A stretch of DNA of 64,000 nt, taken from Paenibacillus sabuli (GTDB taxonomy: Bacteria; Bacillota; Bacilli; Paenibacillales; Paenibacillaceae). Where the stretch lies: NCBI RefSeq assembly GCF_014705605.1, contig NZ_JACXIZ010000035.1, positions 37,924 to 101,923 of the forward strand, in the 5' to 3' direction. The position numbers and the translations under genes were made by a program. Below are positions 37,196 to 47,215 of this stretch, one piece after another. The stretch's first letter is position 1, and each line of letters opens with the position of its first letter. The notes below the pieces were generated by a model. It searched no databases, had not been told where the DNA came from, and was given only the letters and a program-made list of their open reading frames with translations.

Positions 37196-38569
37196 GTGGC
37201 GGAACAGCCGCGTATCTACACCATCAAAGAAGTGAATCGGTACATTCGCATGAAGCTCGATTCAGACGCTTTACTGTCCGGCTTGTGGCTGCGCGGTGAG
37301 ATTTCCAACTTTACGCACCATTCCAGCGGCCACATGTATTTCACCCTCAAAGACAAGGACAGCCGCCTGAAATGCATTATGTTCGCCTCGCACAATTCCC
37401 GTCTTCCTTTTCGTCCGAACAACGGGACAAAAGTAGTGGCGAGCGGCAACATTTCTGTATATGAGCGCGACGGCGCTTATCAGTTCTATATTACTGCCAT
37501 GCAGCCTGACGGGCTCGGAAGCCTGCACCTGGCTTATGAGCAGTTGAAAAAAAAGCTGGACACAGAAGGGCTGTTCGCGCCGGAGCGCAAACGGCCTGTT
37601 CCTGCATTCCCAAGAGGCATCGCAGTTGTGACCTCTCCAACCGGTGCAGCGGTACGCGACATCTTGACGACCTTAAAACGCCGATTTCCGTCGGTGCCAG
37701 TGCTGCTCGTGCCCGTGAGCGTGCAGGGCGCCCAAGCGGCGCCTTCCATCGTTCGCGCTTTTGAGCTGGTGCGGGATGCGGCCGAGATCGACGTGCTCAT
37801 CATCGGACGCGGAGGCGGCTCGCTGGAAGAGCTATGGGCATTCAATGAGGAGGCGGTCGCGCGTGCGATCGTGGCCTCGCCGGTGCCGGTTATTTCCGCT
37901 GTCGGTCACGAGACGGATTATACGATTGCCGACTTCGTGGCGGACCTGCGCGCGGCTACCCCCACGGCTGCTGCCGAGCTCGCTGTCCCGCATCAGGCTG
38001 AGCTGCGTCAGCAGCTGACGCGGCATAAGCAGCGTATGACGCAGGCGCTGCAGTCGCAGCTCCGCCGCGGCCAGGAACGACTGGCGCGCATGCAGCGTGC
38101 GACGGTGTTGACCCAGCCGCACCGAGCGCTGCTGGAGCCGGTGCAGCGATTGGATCGCGCGACAGCCCGGATGACGGCAGTGCTCGAGCGTCGGGCCGGC
38201 AGGGGGAGAGAGCGGCTGCTGCGCGCCCAGTCCAAGCTGGCCGCCGTCCATCCCGGAGCGCGGTTGGAGCAACGCGCCCAAGCGGTAGCCGCCGTCAGGC
38301 GAAGCCTAAGAGTGGCGATGCTGGGACGGTTGCGCGATCATCGCGCCGCCTGGAGCAGTGCGGTGCGAGGACTCGATGCGCTCAGTCCGCTCAAGGTAAT
38401 GGGCAGGGGCTACAGCCTCGTCTACGACGAGCACGGCAAACGGATCATTCGTTCAATCAAAGATGTACAGCCAGGCGATCAGTTGAAGGTCAAGATAACC
38501 GACGGCGAGCTGGATTGTCAGGTCTGGTCAATGAAAGGAGAGCATGCAAACGATGAGCAAGACGGATAA
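37196..38569 (+). CDS. xseA: Exodeoxyribonuclease VII large subunit
   Basis: GTG start; 457 aa. The N-terminal OB fold (RIYTIKEVNRYIRMKLDSDA, then LWLRGEISNFTHHSSGHMYF) is followed by the nuclease core (SPTGAAVRDILTTLKRRFPS, IDVLIIGRGGGSLEELWAFN, SAVGHETDYTIADFVADLRA). Next come a coiled coil and the GRGYSLVYD end. With XseB it degrades single-stranded DNA. It overlaps xseB. Confidence 0.96.
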   Translation: MAEQPRIYTIKEVNRYIRMKLDSDALLSGLWLRGEISNFTHHSSGHMYFTLKDKDSRLKCIMFASHNSRLPFRPNNGTKVVASGNISVYERDGAYQFYITAMQPDGLGSLHLAYEQLKKKLDTEGLFAPERKRPVPAFPRGIAVVTSPTGAAVRDILTTLKRRFPSVPVLLVPVSVQGAQAAPSIVRAFELVRDAAEIDVLIIGRGGGSLEELWAFNEEAVARAIVASPVPVISAVGHETDYTIADFVADLRAATPTAAAELAVPHQAELRQQLTRHKQRMTQALQSQLRRGQERLARMQRATVLTQPHRALLEPVQRLDRATARMTAVLERRAGRGRERLLRAQSKLAAVHPGARLEQRAQAVAAVRRSLRVAMLGRLRDHRAAWSSAVRGLDALSPLKVMGRGYSLVYDEHGKRIIRSIKDVQPGDQLKVKITDGELDCQVWSMKGEHANDEQDG

Positions 38570-38816
38570 GCCGGTCAGCTTCGAGGAAGCAATGGAGCAA
38601 TTGGAGACCATCGTTGCCCAGTTGGAGAGCGGCGACGCGCCGCTGGAGACTTCGATTGAGCTGTTTCAGGAAGGCATGCGTCTTTCGCAATTATGCGGCA
38701 GCAAGCTGGAGCAGGCAGAGCGTAAAATCGAGCAATTGCTTGAGACCGAGCAAGGCGTTGTGAAAAAACCGTTTGCCGAGTTGGAGGCAAATGAAGAAAA
38801 AGGAGAATCCTTTTGA
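38544..38816 (+). CDS. xseB: Exodeoxyribonuclease VII small subunit
   Basis: The product is 90 aa from the ATG at 38544; the ATG at 38553 is an alternative start. The family core is SFEEAMEQLETIVAQLESGD, followed by LETSIELFQEGMRLSQLC. It overlaps both xseA (upstream) and ispA (downstream), so translation of the three is coupled. Confidence 0.93.
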   Translation: MQTMSKTDKPVSFEEAMEQLETIVAQLESGDAPLETSIELFQEGMRLSQLCGSKLEQAERKIEQLLETEQGVVKKPFAELEANEEKGESF

Positions 38817-39724
38817 GCGGTCCGGACGTAAAAACGTATATCGCCAGACAAGCAAAGCGAATTGACGCGGCGCTCGCTGAGGTGCTTCCCGCCGATTGGA
38901 ACATCCCTGTCCAGCTCAGGGAATCCATGCAGTATTCCTTGCAAGCAGGCGGCAAGCGACTTCGCCCCGTCTTGCTTTTGGCAGCCGCCGGCGCTGTGCG
39001 CGGAGAGGAGCGAGCGGAGGAGCAAGCTATGCCGATCGCTTGCGCGGTTGAATTGATTCATACGTATTCACTGGTTCACGACGACCTGCCTGCTATGGAC
39101 GATGACGATTACCGTAGGGGCAAGCCGACCAACCACAAAGTGTACGGTGAAGCGATGGCTATTCTGGCAGGCGATGCCTTGCTCACCCACGCCTTTTATT
39201 GCATCTCTGCAGCCCCCGCGGACACGGGATTGAAGCCCGAGATCGCTTTGGCCATTGTCAAAGACCTCACTGCACTGGCCGGCGCACGCGGCATGGTCGG
39301 CGGGCAGGCCGCGGACATCCTGGGCGAGCAAGGCATTACCTCCCTGCAAGAGCTGGAATACATTCATTTGCACAAAACCGGTGATTTGATTGCGTTTGCG
39401 CTTTTGGCCGGCGGTCGTGTCGGTGGGGCCTCGGTCGCCCAGCTCGATTCGCTGGCCGAATTCGGAACGAAGCTTGGCCTTGCTTTTCAAGTGCAGGACG
39501 ACATTCTCGACTTGACCGGCGATGCGCACAAGCTCGGCAAAAAGACCGGCAGCGACGTTGCTCAAGGCAAGGTGACGTATCCTTATTTGCTCGGTGTCGA
39601 GGAAAGCCGGGCGCTTGTCGAGCGACTGACGAGTGAGGCCAAAGCGGCCTTGGAATCGGCAAAATTTAAAAAACCTGAATATTTGCTCGCGCTGGCCGAT
39701 TATATGATGCAACGCGATCATTAG
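38813..39724 (+). CDS. ispA: Farnesyl/polyprenyl diphosphate synthase (IspA type)
   Basis: TTG start overlapping the xseB stop. The product is 303 aa, with the first Asp-rich motif [20 protein letters not shown] and the second [12 protein letters not shown]. The length and residues before the first motif (YSLVHDD) fit a farnesyl diphosphate synthase making C15 from IPP and DMAPP. dxs follows after 130 bases, placing two isoprenoid genes together. Confidence 0.93.
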   Translation: MSGPDVKTYIARQAKRIDAALAEVLPADWNIPVQLRESMQYSLQAGGKRLRPVLLLAAAGAVRGEERAEEQAMPIACAVELIHTYSLVHDDLPAMDDDDYRRGKPTNHKVYGEAMAILAGDALLTHAFYCISAAPADTGLKPEIALAIVKDLTALAGARGMVGGQAADILGEQGITSLQELEYIHLHKTGDLIAFALLAGGRVGGASVAQLDSLAEFGTKLGLAFQVQDDILDLTGDAHKLGKKTGSDVAQGKVTYPYLLGVEESRALVERLTSEAKAALESAKFKKPEYLLALADYMMQRDH

Positions 39725-39735
39725 TCGCGGCCAAT

Positions 39736-39764
39736 TTGGGAAGCGGATCGAATTATGCTATAAT
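39736..39764 (+). promoter_or_regulatory. Probable sigma-A promoter of dxs
   Basis: TTGGGA (39736-39741), 17 bases, TATAAT (39759-39764). Confidence 0.6.
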
Positions 39765-39854
39765 GGGTGGAAATATCGCGGTTTTTGGCTGCCACCAATA
39801 GGAGCCGGCCGCTGGACGACAAGTGTTTTCAGTCCAGGAAAGCGAGGAAAACAC

Positions 39855-41756
39855 GTGCTGCTTGAACAAATCACGAAGCCGGAAGATCTCAAAAAGTTCA
39901 CGACGCAAGAGCTTGAGCAGCTGGCCGCTGAAATTCGGTCGTTTTTAATCGAAAAGCTTTCGGAGACGGGCGGCCATCTGGCTCCCAATCTCGGTGTCGT
40001 CGAGTTAACGGTCGTGCTTCATTATTTATACAACAGCCCGCAAGACAAGTTCGTGTTCGACGTGGGCCATCAATCTTACGTTCACAAGATGCTGACCGGT
40101 CGAATGGATAAATTCGACACCTTGCGCAAATATAAAGGCTTATGCGGCTTTGTGAAGCGCTCGGAGAGCGAGCATGACGTATGGGAGGCCGGTCATAGCA
40201 GCACGTCTCTTTCCGCGGCGATGGGGATGGCGCTGGCTCGCGACCTCAAAGGAGAAACGAACAAAGTCGTGGCGATCATCGGCGACGGCGCATTGACCGG
40301 TGGTATGGCGCTGGAGGCGCTCAATCATATCGGACATGAAAAGCGCAACATGGTGGTGGTGCTGAACGACAACGAAATGTCCATCGCCCCGAATGTCGGC
40401 GCAATCCACAACTATTTGGGCAAAATGCGGTCCGCCAAAAATTATCAAAAGGTCAAGGATGAAGTCCATCAATTGCTAAGCAAAATTCCGGCAATTGGCG
40501 GCAAAATCACCAAGACCGCCGAATGGCTCAAGGATTCCTTGAAGTATATGGTCGTCTCAGGCGTGCTGTTTGAAGAATTGGGATTGACATACCTCGGTCC
40601 GGTGGACGGGCACGACATCGGCAAGCTGATGGAAGCGTTCCAGCAAGCCGATAAAGTAGGCGGCCCTGTACTCGTGCATGTGCTCAGCACCAAAGGCAAG
40701 GGCTACGCCCCGGCCGAATCGGATTCGCATAAATGGCACGGCATTACGCCATACAAGATTGAATCGGGCCAAGTCCTTAAAGCAGTAGGACCGCCAATGT
40801 ATACGGAAGTGTTCGGCAACGCGCTTATCGAGCTGGCGGAGCAGGACGAGCGCATCGTCGCCGTCACGCCGGCGATGCCTGGCGGTTCCGGAATTATCAA
40901 GTTCGGCGAACGTTTTCCGGGAAGGATGTTCGACGTCGGTATTGCCGAGCAGCATGCGGCGACACTGTGCGCTGCGCTGGCGGTCGAAGGGCTGAAGCCT
41001 GTATTTGCGGTCTATTCGACCTTCTTGCAGCGTGCGTACGATCAGGTGGTTCATGATATCTGCAGGCAAAATTTGAACGTCGTTTTTGCAATCGATCGCG
41101 CAGGCTTCGTCGGTCCCGACGGCGAGACGCATCATGGCGTGTTCGACGTGCCGTTCCTGCGGCATATTCCCAATATCGTCATCATGATGCCGAAGGACGA
41201 GAACGAAATGCGCGACATGATGAAAACCGCGCTGGCTTACAATGACGGTCCGATTGCGGTGCGCTACCCTCGTGTCACAGGCCGCGGCGTAGCGCTCAAT
41301 CCGGAGATGCAAACGATCCCCATCGGCTCATGGGAAGAGCTTCAGAGCGGCGAATCGGCGGCGATCGTCACACTCGGTCCGATGATCGAGGTTGCCGAGG
41401 AGGCTGCCGCGCTATTGAAGCGCGAAGGCCTGTCGGTCAGACTCGTCAATGCGCGTTTTATCAAACCGCTCGACGAGGAGATGCTGATGCGTCTGGCTTC
41501 CGAAAACGGCCGCATTCTGGTGCTTGAAGAGGGCGCAGTCAGCGGCGGACTCGGCAGTGCCGTGTTAGAATTTTATGCAGAACGCGGCGTGCAAGATGTT
41601 CAGGTGAAATGTATCGGCATTCCGGACCGATTCATCGAGCACGGCTCCATTCAAGAGCAGAGGGCCGAAACCGGGCTGACATCGGAGGCCGTGGCCTCCG
41701 AAATTATGCGAATGCTGCCGAGGCCGCGTAAAAGCGCGAGCGGCAGCAGGCTGTAG
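39855..41756 (+). CDS. dxs: 1-deoxy-D-xylulose-5-phosphate synthase
   Basis: GTG start; 633 aa, normal length. The thiamine-diphosphate enzyme motifs are [37 protein letters not shown], the central [20 protein letters not shown] pyrimidine domain and a transketolase C-terminal domain. It condenses pyruvate with glyceraldehyde 3-phosphate, starting the MEP pathway. A Ser/Arg-rich tail ([10 protein letters not shown]) ends the protein. Confidence 0.97.
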   Translation: MLLEQITKPEDLKKFTTQELEQLAAEIRSFLIEKLSETGGHLAPNLGVVELTVVLHYLYNSPQDKFVFDVGHQSYVHKMLTGRMDKFDTLRKYKGLCGFVKRSESEHDVWEAGHSSTSLSAAMGMALARDLKGETNKVVAIIGDGALTGGMALEALNHIGHEKRNMVVVLNDNEMSIAPNVGAIHNYLGKMRSAKNYQKVKDEVHQLLSKIPAIGGKITKTAEWLKDSLKYMVVSGVLFEELGLTYLGPVDGHDIGKLMEAFQQADKVGGPVLVHVLSTKGKGYAPAESDSHKWHGITPYKIESGQVLKAVGPPMYTEVFGNALIELAEQDERIVAVTPAMPGGSGIIKFGERFPGRMFDVGIAEQHAATLCAALAVEGLKPVFAVYSTFLQRAYDQVVHDICRQNLNVVFAIDRAGFVGPDGETHHGVFDVPFLRHIPNIVIMMPKDENEMRDMMKTALAYNDGPIAVRYPRVTGRGVALNPEMQTIPIGSWEELQSGESAAIVTLGPMIEVAEEAAALLKREGLSVRLVNARFIKPLDEEMLMRLASENGRILVLEEGAVSGGLGSAVLEFYAERGVQDVQVKCIGIPDRFIEHGSIQEQRAETGLTSEAVASEIMRMLPRPRKSASGSRL

Positions 41757-41771
41757 GGCATAAGGAGAGAA

Positions 41772-42593
41772 ATGAGCAGCGCTGAAAAAGAACGAATCGA
41801 TGTGTTGTTGGTGGAACAAGGGCTTTACGAAAGCCGGGAAAAGGCAAAAGCGGCCGTTATGGCCGGCTTAGTGCTGGTGGATGGCCAGCGAATTGACAAG
41901 AGCGGGACAAAGGTAGCGCGCACGTCGGCGATCTCGGTAAAAGGGACGGCCCATCCATATGTAAGCCGCGGCGGTCTCAAGCTGGAAAAGGCAATACGGG
42001 AATTCGGACTTGATTTGAACGGTGTCGTGATGCTGGATATCGGCGCTTCGACCGGCGGATTCACCGATTGCGCGCTTCAGAACGGGGCCAAGCTCGTCTA
42101 TGCCATAGATGTGGGCTATAATCAATTGGATTGGTCGTTGCGTACGCATCCTCAGGTTAAAGTGATGGAGAGGACCAACTTTCGCTATACGAAATCGGAG
42201 GATCTTGACGGACCGGTGCCGACCTTTGCTTCCATAGATGTTTCTTTTATCTCGCTTCGCATCATTTTGCCGGCGCTCGCAAATTTGCTGCCGGCGCATG
42301 CGGAGGTCGTCGCGCTGATCAAGCCGCAGTTCGAGGCGGGGCGAGAAAAGGTCGGGAAATCGGGCGTTGTGCGAGACACTGCGATTCATCGCGAAGTGCT
42401 GCAGAGCGTGACGCAGTCAGCTGCAGCCATCGGCTTTCAATTGCTCAATCTGACCTTCTCCCCAATTACAGGCGGGCAGGGGAATGTGGAATTTTTGGCG
42501 CATTGGTCGTGGTCGCCTTCGACGGATCCTGCCGGACCGTTCGAGGATCAAATCGATGAAGTCATTCTTGAGTCTATCAGAGCTTTTTCCTAA
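41772..42593 (+). CDS. tlyA: TlyA family rRNA methyltransferase / hemolysin-like (YqxC)
   Basis: The product is 273 aa. An S4 RNA-binding domain (residues ~6-65, ERIDVLLVEQGLYESREKAK) precedes an FtsJ-type SAM domain (VVMLDIGASTGGFTDCALQN, then YAIDVGYNQLDWSLR). The catalytic K-D-K-like residues fall in FISLRIILPAL and ALIKPQFEAGREKVGKSGVV. The B. subtilis homologue YqxC occupies the same place between dxs and argR. The exact rRNA position modified is not visible from sequence. Confidence 0.92.
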   Translation: MSSAEKERIDVLLVEQGLYESREKAKAAVMAGLVLVDGQRIDKSGTKVARTSAISVKGTAHPYVSRGGLKLEKAIREFGLDLNGVVMLDIGASTGGFTDCALQNGAKLVYAIDVGYNQLDWSLRTHPQVKVMERTNFRYTKSEDLDGPVPTFASIDVSFISLRIILPALANLLPAHAEVVALIKPQFEAGREKVGKSGVVRDTAIHREVLQSVTQSAAAIGFQLLNLTFSPITGGQGNVEFLAHWSWSPSTDPAGPFEDQIDEVILESIRAFS

Positions 42594-42610
42594 TCTTAAG
42601 CAAAAAAACC

Positions 42611-42653
42611 GGAACAATCATGCCTGGTTGGCAAATTGTTTCTTTTTTTTCTT
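42611..42653 (+). terminator. Terminator after tlyA
   Basis: GGAACAAT pairs with ATTGTTTC and encloses a TGCC/GGCA inner stem; eight T follow. Confidence 0.88.
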
Positions 42654-42680
42654 TACCGTGAGCGGATTTTTTGGTACACT
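42652..42680 (+). promoter_or_regulatory. Possible sigma-A promoter for the argR-recN operon
   Basis: TTTACC (42652-42657), 17 bases, TACACT (42675-42680). It starts right at the preceding terminator's T-run. Confidence 0.45.
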
Positions 42681-42816
42681 TCAGATATACGAACAAAAGT
42701 TCGCGGACAAGTGTTCCTAAAAATGCGATAACGGAAGAATGCTTCATTTGAAAAGGAAAAGCCCCGATGCATATCGAATGGTACATAAGCAATTCGAATG
42801 CAAGGGGGCGCTGCAC

Positions 42817-43275
42817 ATGTATGCAGACTGGTTCGTCATGCTTGTAGCCGGTACCATCCTCATCATTTGGCTGTATCGATTGTTTTATCGATGGCTTCAT
42901 ACCCCGAGCGGTCGGCGTCTTATCTTGCTTCAGGACGGAGCCGAGCCGAGCGCGGACGATCCTTGGGTCAAGCTGCTTGAAGCGAACGGATATGAAGTGC
43001 TTTCCGGCAAGCATCGCATACCGCTGCGCATCGGTCTGGACGATCAAGTGCTGCAGAGCAGGCTCTACATCGATTATGTTGCCGAGCGCGACGGCAAGCG
43101 CTATATGGTAAAGACAGCCAGAGAACGAATGCCGATGGATTGGACAGGCGCGGGCGTGCGCGATCGTTTGTTGGTCTACTCCTTGCTGGTTCCATATTGC
43201 GAAGGCGTGTTATATGCCGACGGCAAAGAGGGGACAGTGCGCGTGATTACCTTTCAAATTGAAGAATCGCAATAA
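42817..43275 (+). CDS. Conserved hypothetical membrane-anchored protein
   Basis: The ATG at 42817 has AAGGGGG upstream; a longer frame from 42739 has no RBS. The product is 152 aa. One N-terminal helix (WFVMLVAGTILIIWLYRLFY) precedes a soluble alpha/beta domain of ~115 residues (VKLLEANGYEVLSGKHRIPL, then DYVAERDGKRYMVKTARERM), which looks like a small restriction-endonuclease-like or PDDEXK-type fold, though no catalytic set is certain. It lies 17 bases before argR, in the same operon. I do not recognise a named family. Confidence 0.65.
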   Translation: MYADWFVMLVAGTILIIWLYRLFYRWLHTPSGRRLILLQDGAEPSADDPWVKLLEANGYEVLSGKHRIPLRIGLDDQVLQSRLYIDYVAERDGKRYMVKTARERMPMDWTGAGVRDRLLVYSLLVPYCEGVLYADGKEGTVRVITFQIEESQ

Positions 43276-43292
43276 TATGGGAGGCTTGAACG

Positions 43293-43745
43293 ATGAAGGC
43301 AAGACGTCAAGTTAAAATACGCGAGCTGATTGCGGCCGGAGAAATCGAAACCCAAGACGAGCTCGTGGCCGCTCTATGCGGTGCCGGTCTTCAGGTGACG
43401 CAAGCGACTGTCTCGCGTGATATCAAGGAGTTGCAGCTCATCAAGGTACAAACAGAAGAAGGCAAGTACAAATATGCAATGCCCGGCGAACAGCGTTACA
43501 ATCCGGTTTACAAGCTGAAACGCACGCTCGTCGATCATTATGAAAGGCTCGACAGTACCGACAATTTAATTGTCATGAAATGCGGACCCGGCACGGCCAA
43601 TGCCATTGGCGTATTGATTGACGACATGAACTGGGACGAAGTCATGGGTACAATCTGCGGGGATGACACTGTGCTGATTATTTGCCGGGGCAAAACGCAA
43701 AGCGCCGAGGTAAAAAAACGGCTGCTAGAATTAATTCAATCCTAA
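43293..43745 (+). CDS. argR: Arginine repressor ArgR (AhrC)
   Basis: The product is 150 aa. The N-terminal winged helix is QDELVAALCGAGLQVTQATV followed by SRDIKELQLIKV. The C-terminal hexamerisation/arginine domain has GPGTANAIGVLIDDMNWDEV and GTICGDDTVLIICRG. It represses arginine biosynthesis and activates catabolism in the presence of arginine. argR-recN linkage is conserved in Firmicutes. Confidence 0.95.
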   Translation: MKARRQVKIRELIAAGEIETQDELVAALCGAGLQVTQATVSRDIKELQLIKVQTEEGKYKYAMPGEQRYNPVYKLKRTLVDHYERLDSTDNLIVMKCGPGTANAIGVLIDDMNWDEVMGTICGDDTVLIICRGKTQSAEVKKRLLELIQS

Positions 43746-43760
43746 GGAAGGTGTTCGCAA

Positions 43761-45467
43761 ATGCTGCGTGAATTGTCCGTTCGCAATTTGGCTGTTATCG
43801 AAAAGGCAACCGTAAACTTTCATCGCGGTTTTCATGTCCTCACAGGTGAAACGGGGGCGGGAAAGTCGATTCTGATCGATGCGCTCGGTCTTTTGGCGGG
43901 CGGACGAGGTGCCTCTGATATGGTTCGTCATGGTTGCGACAAAGCTGAAATTGAAGCCGTCTTTGATCTAAGCATCAACCATCCTGTGTGGCAATGCTTG
44001 GAGAGCAATGGCATTCAAGTCGATCCGGAAGAACTGCTGATCATTCGGCGCGATATTTACGCGCATGGAAAAGGCATTAGTCGAATTAACGGTCAAGCCG
44101 CCAATTTGGCTATTTTGCGCGAGGCGGGCGAACATCTTATCAATATTCACGGACAGCATGAGCATCAGTCGCTGCAAAAAACGGAGCGTCATTTGGAATG
44201 GCTCGATCTGTATGCGGGGGAGCCGCTGGCCGAGCGCAAAGCGGCTTATCGCGAGGCCTATGAAGCTTATCAGCGTGTAACTGCGGAACGAAAGGAATTT
44301 GAGGAAAACGCGCGTCAAAATATGCAAATGCTGGATTTGTATCGTTTTCAAATTGAAGAAATTCGCAGTGCAGATCTGAAGCCAGAAGAAGAGCAGGAGC
44401 TGGAGGAAGAAAAACATTTCCTGGCGCATGCCGATCGCAGAATGAAAGGAGCGGCGGATACGTATGATTTGCTCCAAGATGGCGGCGGTCTTGATGCGCT
44501 TCGCGGGGCCGCAACGAAGCTGCAGGAGCTGCAAGCGTATGACGACGGCATCGGCGCTTTGTATGAACAGGTGCAGTCAGCCTATTATCAAGCCGAGGAT
44601 GCAGCGTTTCAGTTGCGCGATTATCTGGAGGACATTGAGGCCAATCCGCAACGCCTTGACTTTATCGAACAGCGTCTGGATTTGCTGCATGGATTGAAAC
44701 GCAAGTACGGGGAAACAATACCGGATATCTTGAAATATGTCACAAAAATCTCGATCGATGCAGACCGACTGGAAAATCATGAAGAACACCTTCAGCTTCT
44801 GCGCGAGGAACAAAAGCGGTTGTTAGCCCATGCTTCGCAACTGGCAGGCGAGCTGTCGAATATAAGAAAGCACGCCGCCAAACAGTTATCGGCCGCAATC
44901 GTGAAAGAGCTGAAGCAGCTTAAAATGGACAAAACATTGTTTGAAGTACAACTTTTTCAGCATCCTTCAAATAAAAGCGAAGCGAAATATCGCTTGGGGC
45001 CCCAAGGAATGGACGAAGCGCTATTTGCAATTGCGCCCAATCCCGGAGAACCGCTTAAGCCGCTGAGCAAAATCGCATCGGGCGGCGAAATGTCGCGGGT
45101 CATGCTTGCGCTCAAGGCGATATTCGCGCGTCATGATCAGATTCCAGTGCTAATATTTGACGAAGTCGATACGGGCGTGAGCGGGAGAGCGGCTCAAGCC
45201 ATTGCCGAAAAGCTTTCGCGGCTTGCGGCGCACTGTCAGGTGTTCGCCATTACCCATCTGCCGCAGGTAGCCTGCATGTCGGATCATCATTATGAAATTC
45301 GAAAACGCATCAGCGCGGGACGGACGGTCACTTCCGTACTCGAATTAATGCCGATCAAGCGAATCGAAGAGCTGGCCAGGATGCTGGGCGGTGTGGAAGT
45401 GACCGAAAAAACCAGGCATCATGCGCAGGAAATGCTTGATCTGGCGAAGCGGCAAAAAGGAGCGTAA
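43761..45467 (+). CDS. recN: DNA repair protein RecN
   Basis: The product is 568 aa. This SMC-like ATPase has Walker A in LTGETGAGKSILIDALGLLA, long coiled-coil arms in the middle, and a C-terminal ABC head with KIASGGEMSRVMLALKAIFA and PVLIFDEVDTGVSGRAAQAI. It is recruited to double-strand breaks. It lies 15 bases after argR. Codon use here is more A/T-rich than in the left part of the window, though still native-looking. Confidence 0.96.
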   Translation: MLRELSVRNLAVIEKATVNFHRGFHVLTGETGAGKSILIDALGLLAGGRGASDMVRHGCDKAEIEAVFDLSINHPVWQCLESNGIQVDPEELLIIRRDIYAHGKGISRINGQAANLAILREAGEHLINIHGQHEHQSLQKTERHLEWLDLYAGEPLAERKAAYREAYEAYQRVTAERKEFEENARQNMQMLDLYRFQIEEIRSADLKPEEEQELEEEKHFLAHADRRMKGAADTYDLLQDGGGLDALRGAATKLQELQAYDDGIGALYEQVQSAYYQAEDAAFQLRDYLEDIEANPQRLDFIEQRLDLLHGLKRKYGETIPDILKYVTKISIDADRLENHEEHLQLLREEQKRLLAHASQLAGELSNIRKHAAKQLSAAIVKELKQLKMDKTLFEVQLFQHPSNKSEAKYRLGPQGMDEALFAIAPNPGEPLKPLSKIASGGEMSRVMLALKAIFARHDQIPVLIFDEVDTGVSGRAAQAIAEKLSRLAAHCQVFAITHLPQVACMSDHHYEIRKRISAGRTVTSVLELMPIKRIEELARMLGGVEVTEKTRHHAQEMLDLAKRQKGA

Positions 45468-45572
45468 TGCAACCAGAGGGGGAAGGTTTTATGGGACATA
45501 AAAGCGAAGGGGCAGGGTACCTTATAGGTACGCAATTGGCGGTACTCGTCAAGCGAAGGAACCATAGGGAGC

Positions 45573-46907
45573 GTGAAATCATTGAACTTCAGCAATCGGA
45601 AGCGATGGTTTGGGCTTGTCCTCGCACTCTTCGTAGGCATGATCAGTACATCCTCCCCCTTCCAGCATTTTGCCGCGTTTCCGAATGAGCTTCGTTTGTT
45701 TGCAGGGCAAATGAAGCATCTGAATTATGAAATGCCGGTGCAAGCGAAAGTGGATGTAGACCCTCATGTGCTGCAAGTCAACGGTTCGCACAACCAGTCG
45801 ATCCGCGTGGATTTGCGCAAGCCGCTGTCAATTGCCCCGCTGCACAGCGGACAAACCGAAATGAAGCTTAAGCTGTTTGGGAAAATCCCGTTCAAAACGG
45901 TCAAAGTCAATGTCGTACCGGATTTAAAAGTTATTCCAGGCGGGCAAACGATTGGTGTCAAGGTAAAATCAGCCGGCATTATGGTCGTTGGTCATCATCA
46001 AATTCGAAAAAAAGATGGGAGTATGGTATCGCCCGGCGAAGGTGCCGGCGTCAAGCTTGGCGATCTCATCGTGAAGGTCAATGGCGGGTACTACAATGAG
46101 GTTGGTAAATTGGCAGCATTGGTAAAAGAAGCTGGAGAAAAGAAGCAGCTTTTGCATCTGACCGTAAAACGAAAAGGCGAGCTACTGCAACGAACGATTG
46201 CACCCACTTTTGACGAAATGGACCAGGCTTGGCGATTAGGGCTGTACATTCGCGATTCTGCTGCAGGTGTCGGCACCCTAACGTTTTATGCGCCGGACCA
46301 AGGCGTCTACGGCGCCCTCGGCCATGTCATCACCGATATGGACTCGCAACAATCCATCGAAGTCGATAGCGGAGAAATTGTGCAATCCAATGTGATGTCC
46401 ATTAACAAGAGCCATAGTGGAGAGCCGGGCGAAAAAAGAGCGCAGTTTGTCAAACACGGCAAAATTTTAGGCAATGTTTTAAACAACACGGCTTTCGGCA
46501 TTTTTGGTAAAATGACGGAGCTGCCGTCTCACAGCTTCAATATGAAGCCTGTACCAATTGGCTTTGCAGAGGATGTTAAAGAAGGACCGGCTCATATTTT
46601 GACTGTAATTGAAGGTCAAAAAGTGGAAAAATTTGATATTGAAATTGCGCACGTGACGAAGCAAAGCGTTCCCGCTACAAAAGGAATGGTGATAAAAATT
46701 ACCGATCCGCGGCTTCTCGAAAGCACTGGAGGCATTGTGCAAGGCATGTCGGGCAGCCCCATTGTGCAAAACGGCAAATTAGTCGGTGCAGTGACGCATG
46801 TTTTTGTCAACGACCCTTCGTCCGGTTACGGCTGCTTTATTGAATGGATGCTTCAGGATGCAGGCGTGCTTTTAAAACCAAACGAAACCCACTACCGTGC
46901 AGGTTAA
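45573..46907 (+). CDS. spoIVB: Stage IV sporulation protein B (SpoIVB serine peptidase)
   Basis: GTG at 45573 with AGGGAG upstream; 444 aa. A signal/anchor helix (WFGLVLALFVGMISTSSPF) is followed by a PDZ domain (residues ~115-205, GAGVKLGDLIVKVNGGYYNE) and the S55 peptidase domain. Within that domain the catalytic site is GIVQGMSGSPIVQNGKLVG (Ser near residue 393), with a conserved His in LGHVITDMDS. SpoIVB is made in the forespore and triggers pro-sigma-K processing. It is the gene directly before spo0A, as in Bacillus. I could not define a sigma-G promoter convincingly. Confidence 0.95.
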   Translation: MKSLNFSNRKRWFGLVLALFVGMISTSSPFQHFAAFPNELRLFAGQMKHLNYEMPVQAKVDVDPHVLQVNGSHNQSIRVDLRKPLSIAPLHSGQTEMKLKLFGKIPFKTVKVNVVPDLKVIPGGQTIGVKVKSAGIMVVGHHQIRKKDGSMVSPGEGAGVKLGDLIVKVNGGYYNEVGKLAALVKEAGEKKQLLHLTVKRKGELLQRTIAPTFDEMDQAWRLGLYIRDSAAGVGTLTFYAPDQGVYGALGHVITDMDSQQSIEVDSGEIVQSNVMSINKSHSGEPGEKRAQFVKHGKILGNVLNNTAFGIFGKMTELPSHSFNMKPVPIGFAEDVKEGPAHILTVIEGQKVEKFDIEIAHVTKQSVPATKGMVIKITDPRLLESTGGIVQGMSGSPIVQNGKLVGAVTHVFVNDPSSGYGCFIEWMLQDAGVLLKPNETHYRAG

Positions 46908-46919
46908 CTGAGTCAACAG

Positions 46920-46950
46920 GACATCCCGGAGAAAATAAACGGGATGTCTT
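46920..46950 (+). terminator. Terminator after spoIVB
   Basis: GACATCCCG, 11-base loop, CGGGATGTC and TTT. Confidence 0.8.
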
Positions 46951-47029
46951 TACAATTACATAACGATTGTCTGATCGGCATCCGATTTGCGTTTCAAATC
47001 TTCGCTAATCAGGTAATCATTTAGAGGTC

Positions 47030-47160
47030 TGTCGAAAATCACCGAAATAAGACGTCCTGTGAAGAATTATGTTGTAAATATTTTATTATAAATCAAATAT
47101 CAAAAAAAATAAAGAAAAATAAATTTCGACAGAAGGAATTTGATTTTGGATGTCGAAAGT
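47030..47160 (+). promoter_or_regulatory. spo0A control region: three 0A boxes and a sigma-H-type promoter
   Basis: The 0A-box core TGTCGAA occurs at 47030-47036, inverted (TTCGACA) at 47125-47131, and at 47151-47157. A sigma-H promoter overlaps the last two: GAAGGAATT (47132-47140) matches RNAGGAWWW exactly, and after 11 bases GTCGAAAGT (47152-47160) matches RNNGAATWW in 7 of 9 positions. The region between the terminator and the first box is AT-rich. It fits autoregulated, sigma-H-driven spo0A expression. Confidence 0.7.
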
Positions 47161-47215
47161 TATAACTAAGCAACATGAAAATCATTCCAATCCCAGTTTA
47201 GAGGAGGATTACACA

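Noticed and set aside
45467..45688. 73-aa frame between recN and spoIVB
   Set aside because: It overlaps the spoIVB signal sequence in another frame and lacks conserved features.
47150..47215. Extended N-terminus for Spo0A starting at ATG 47150
   Set aside because: It lies on a 0A box and the sigma-H -10, and the conserved Spo0A start with an ideal RBS is at 47216.
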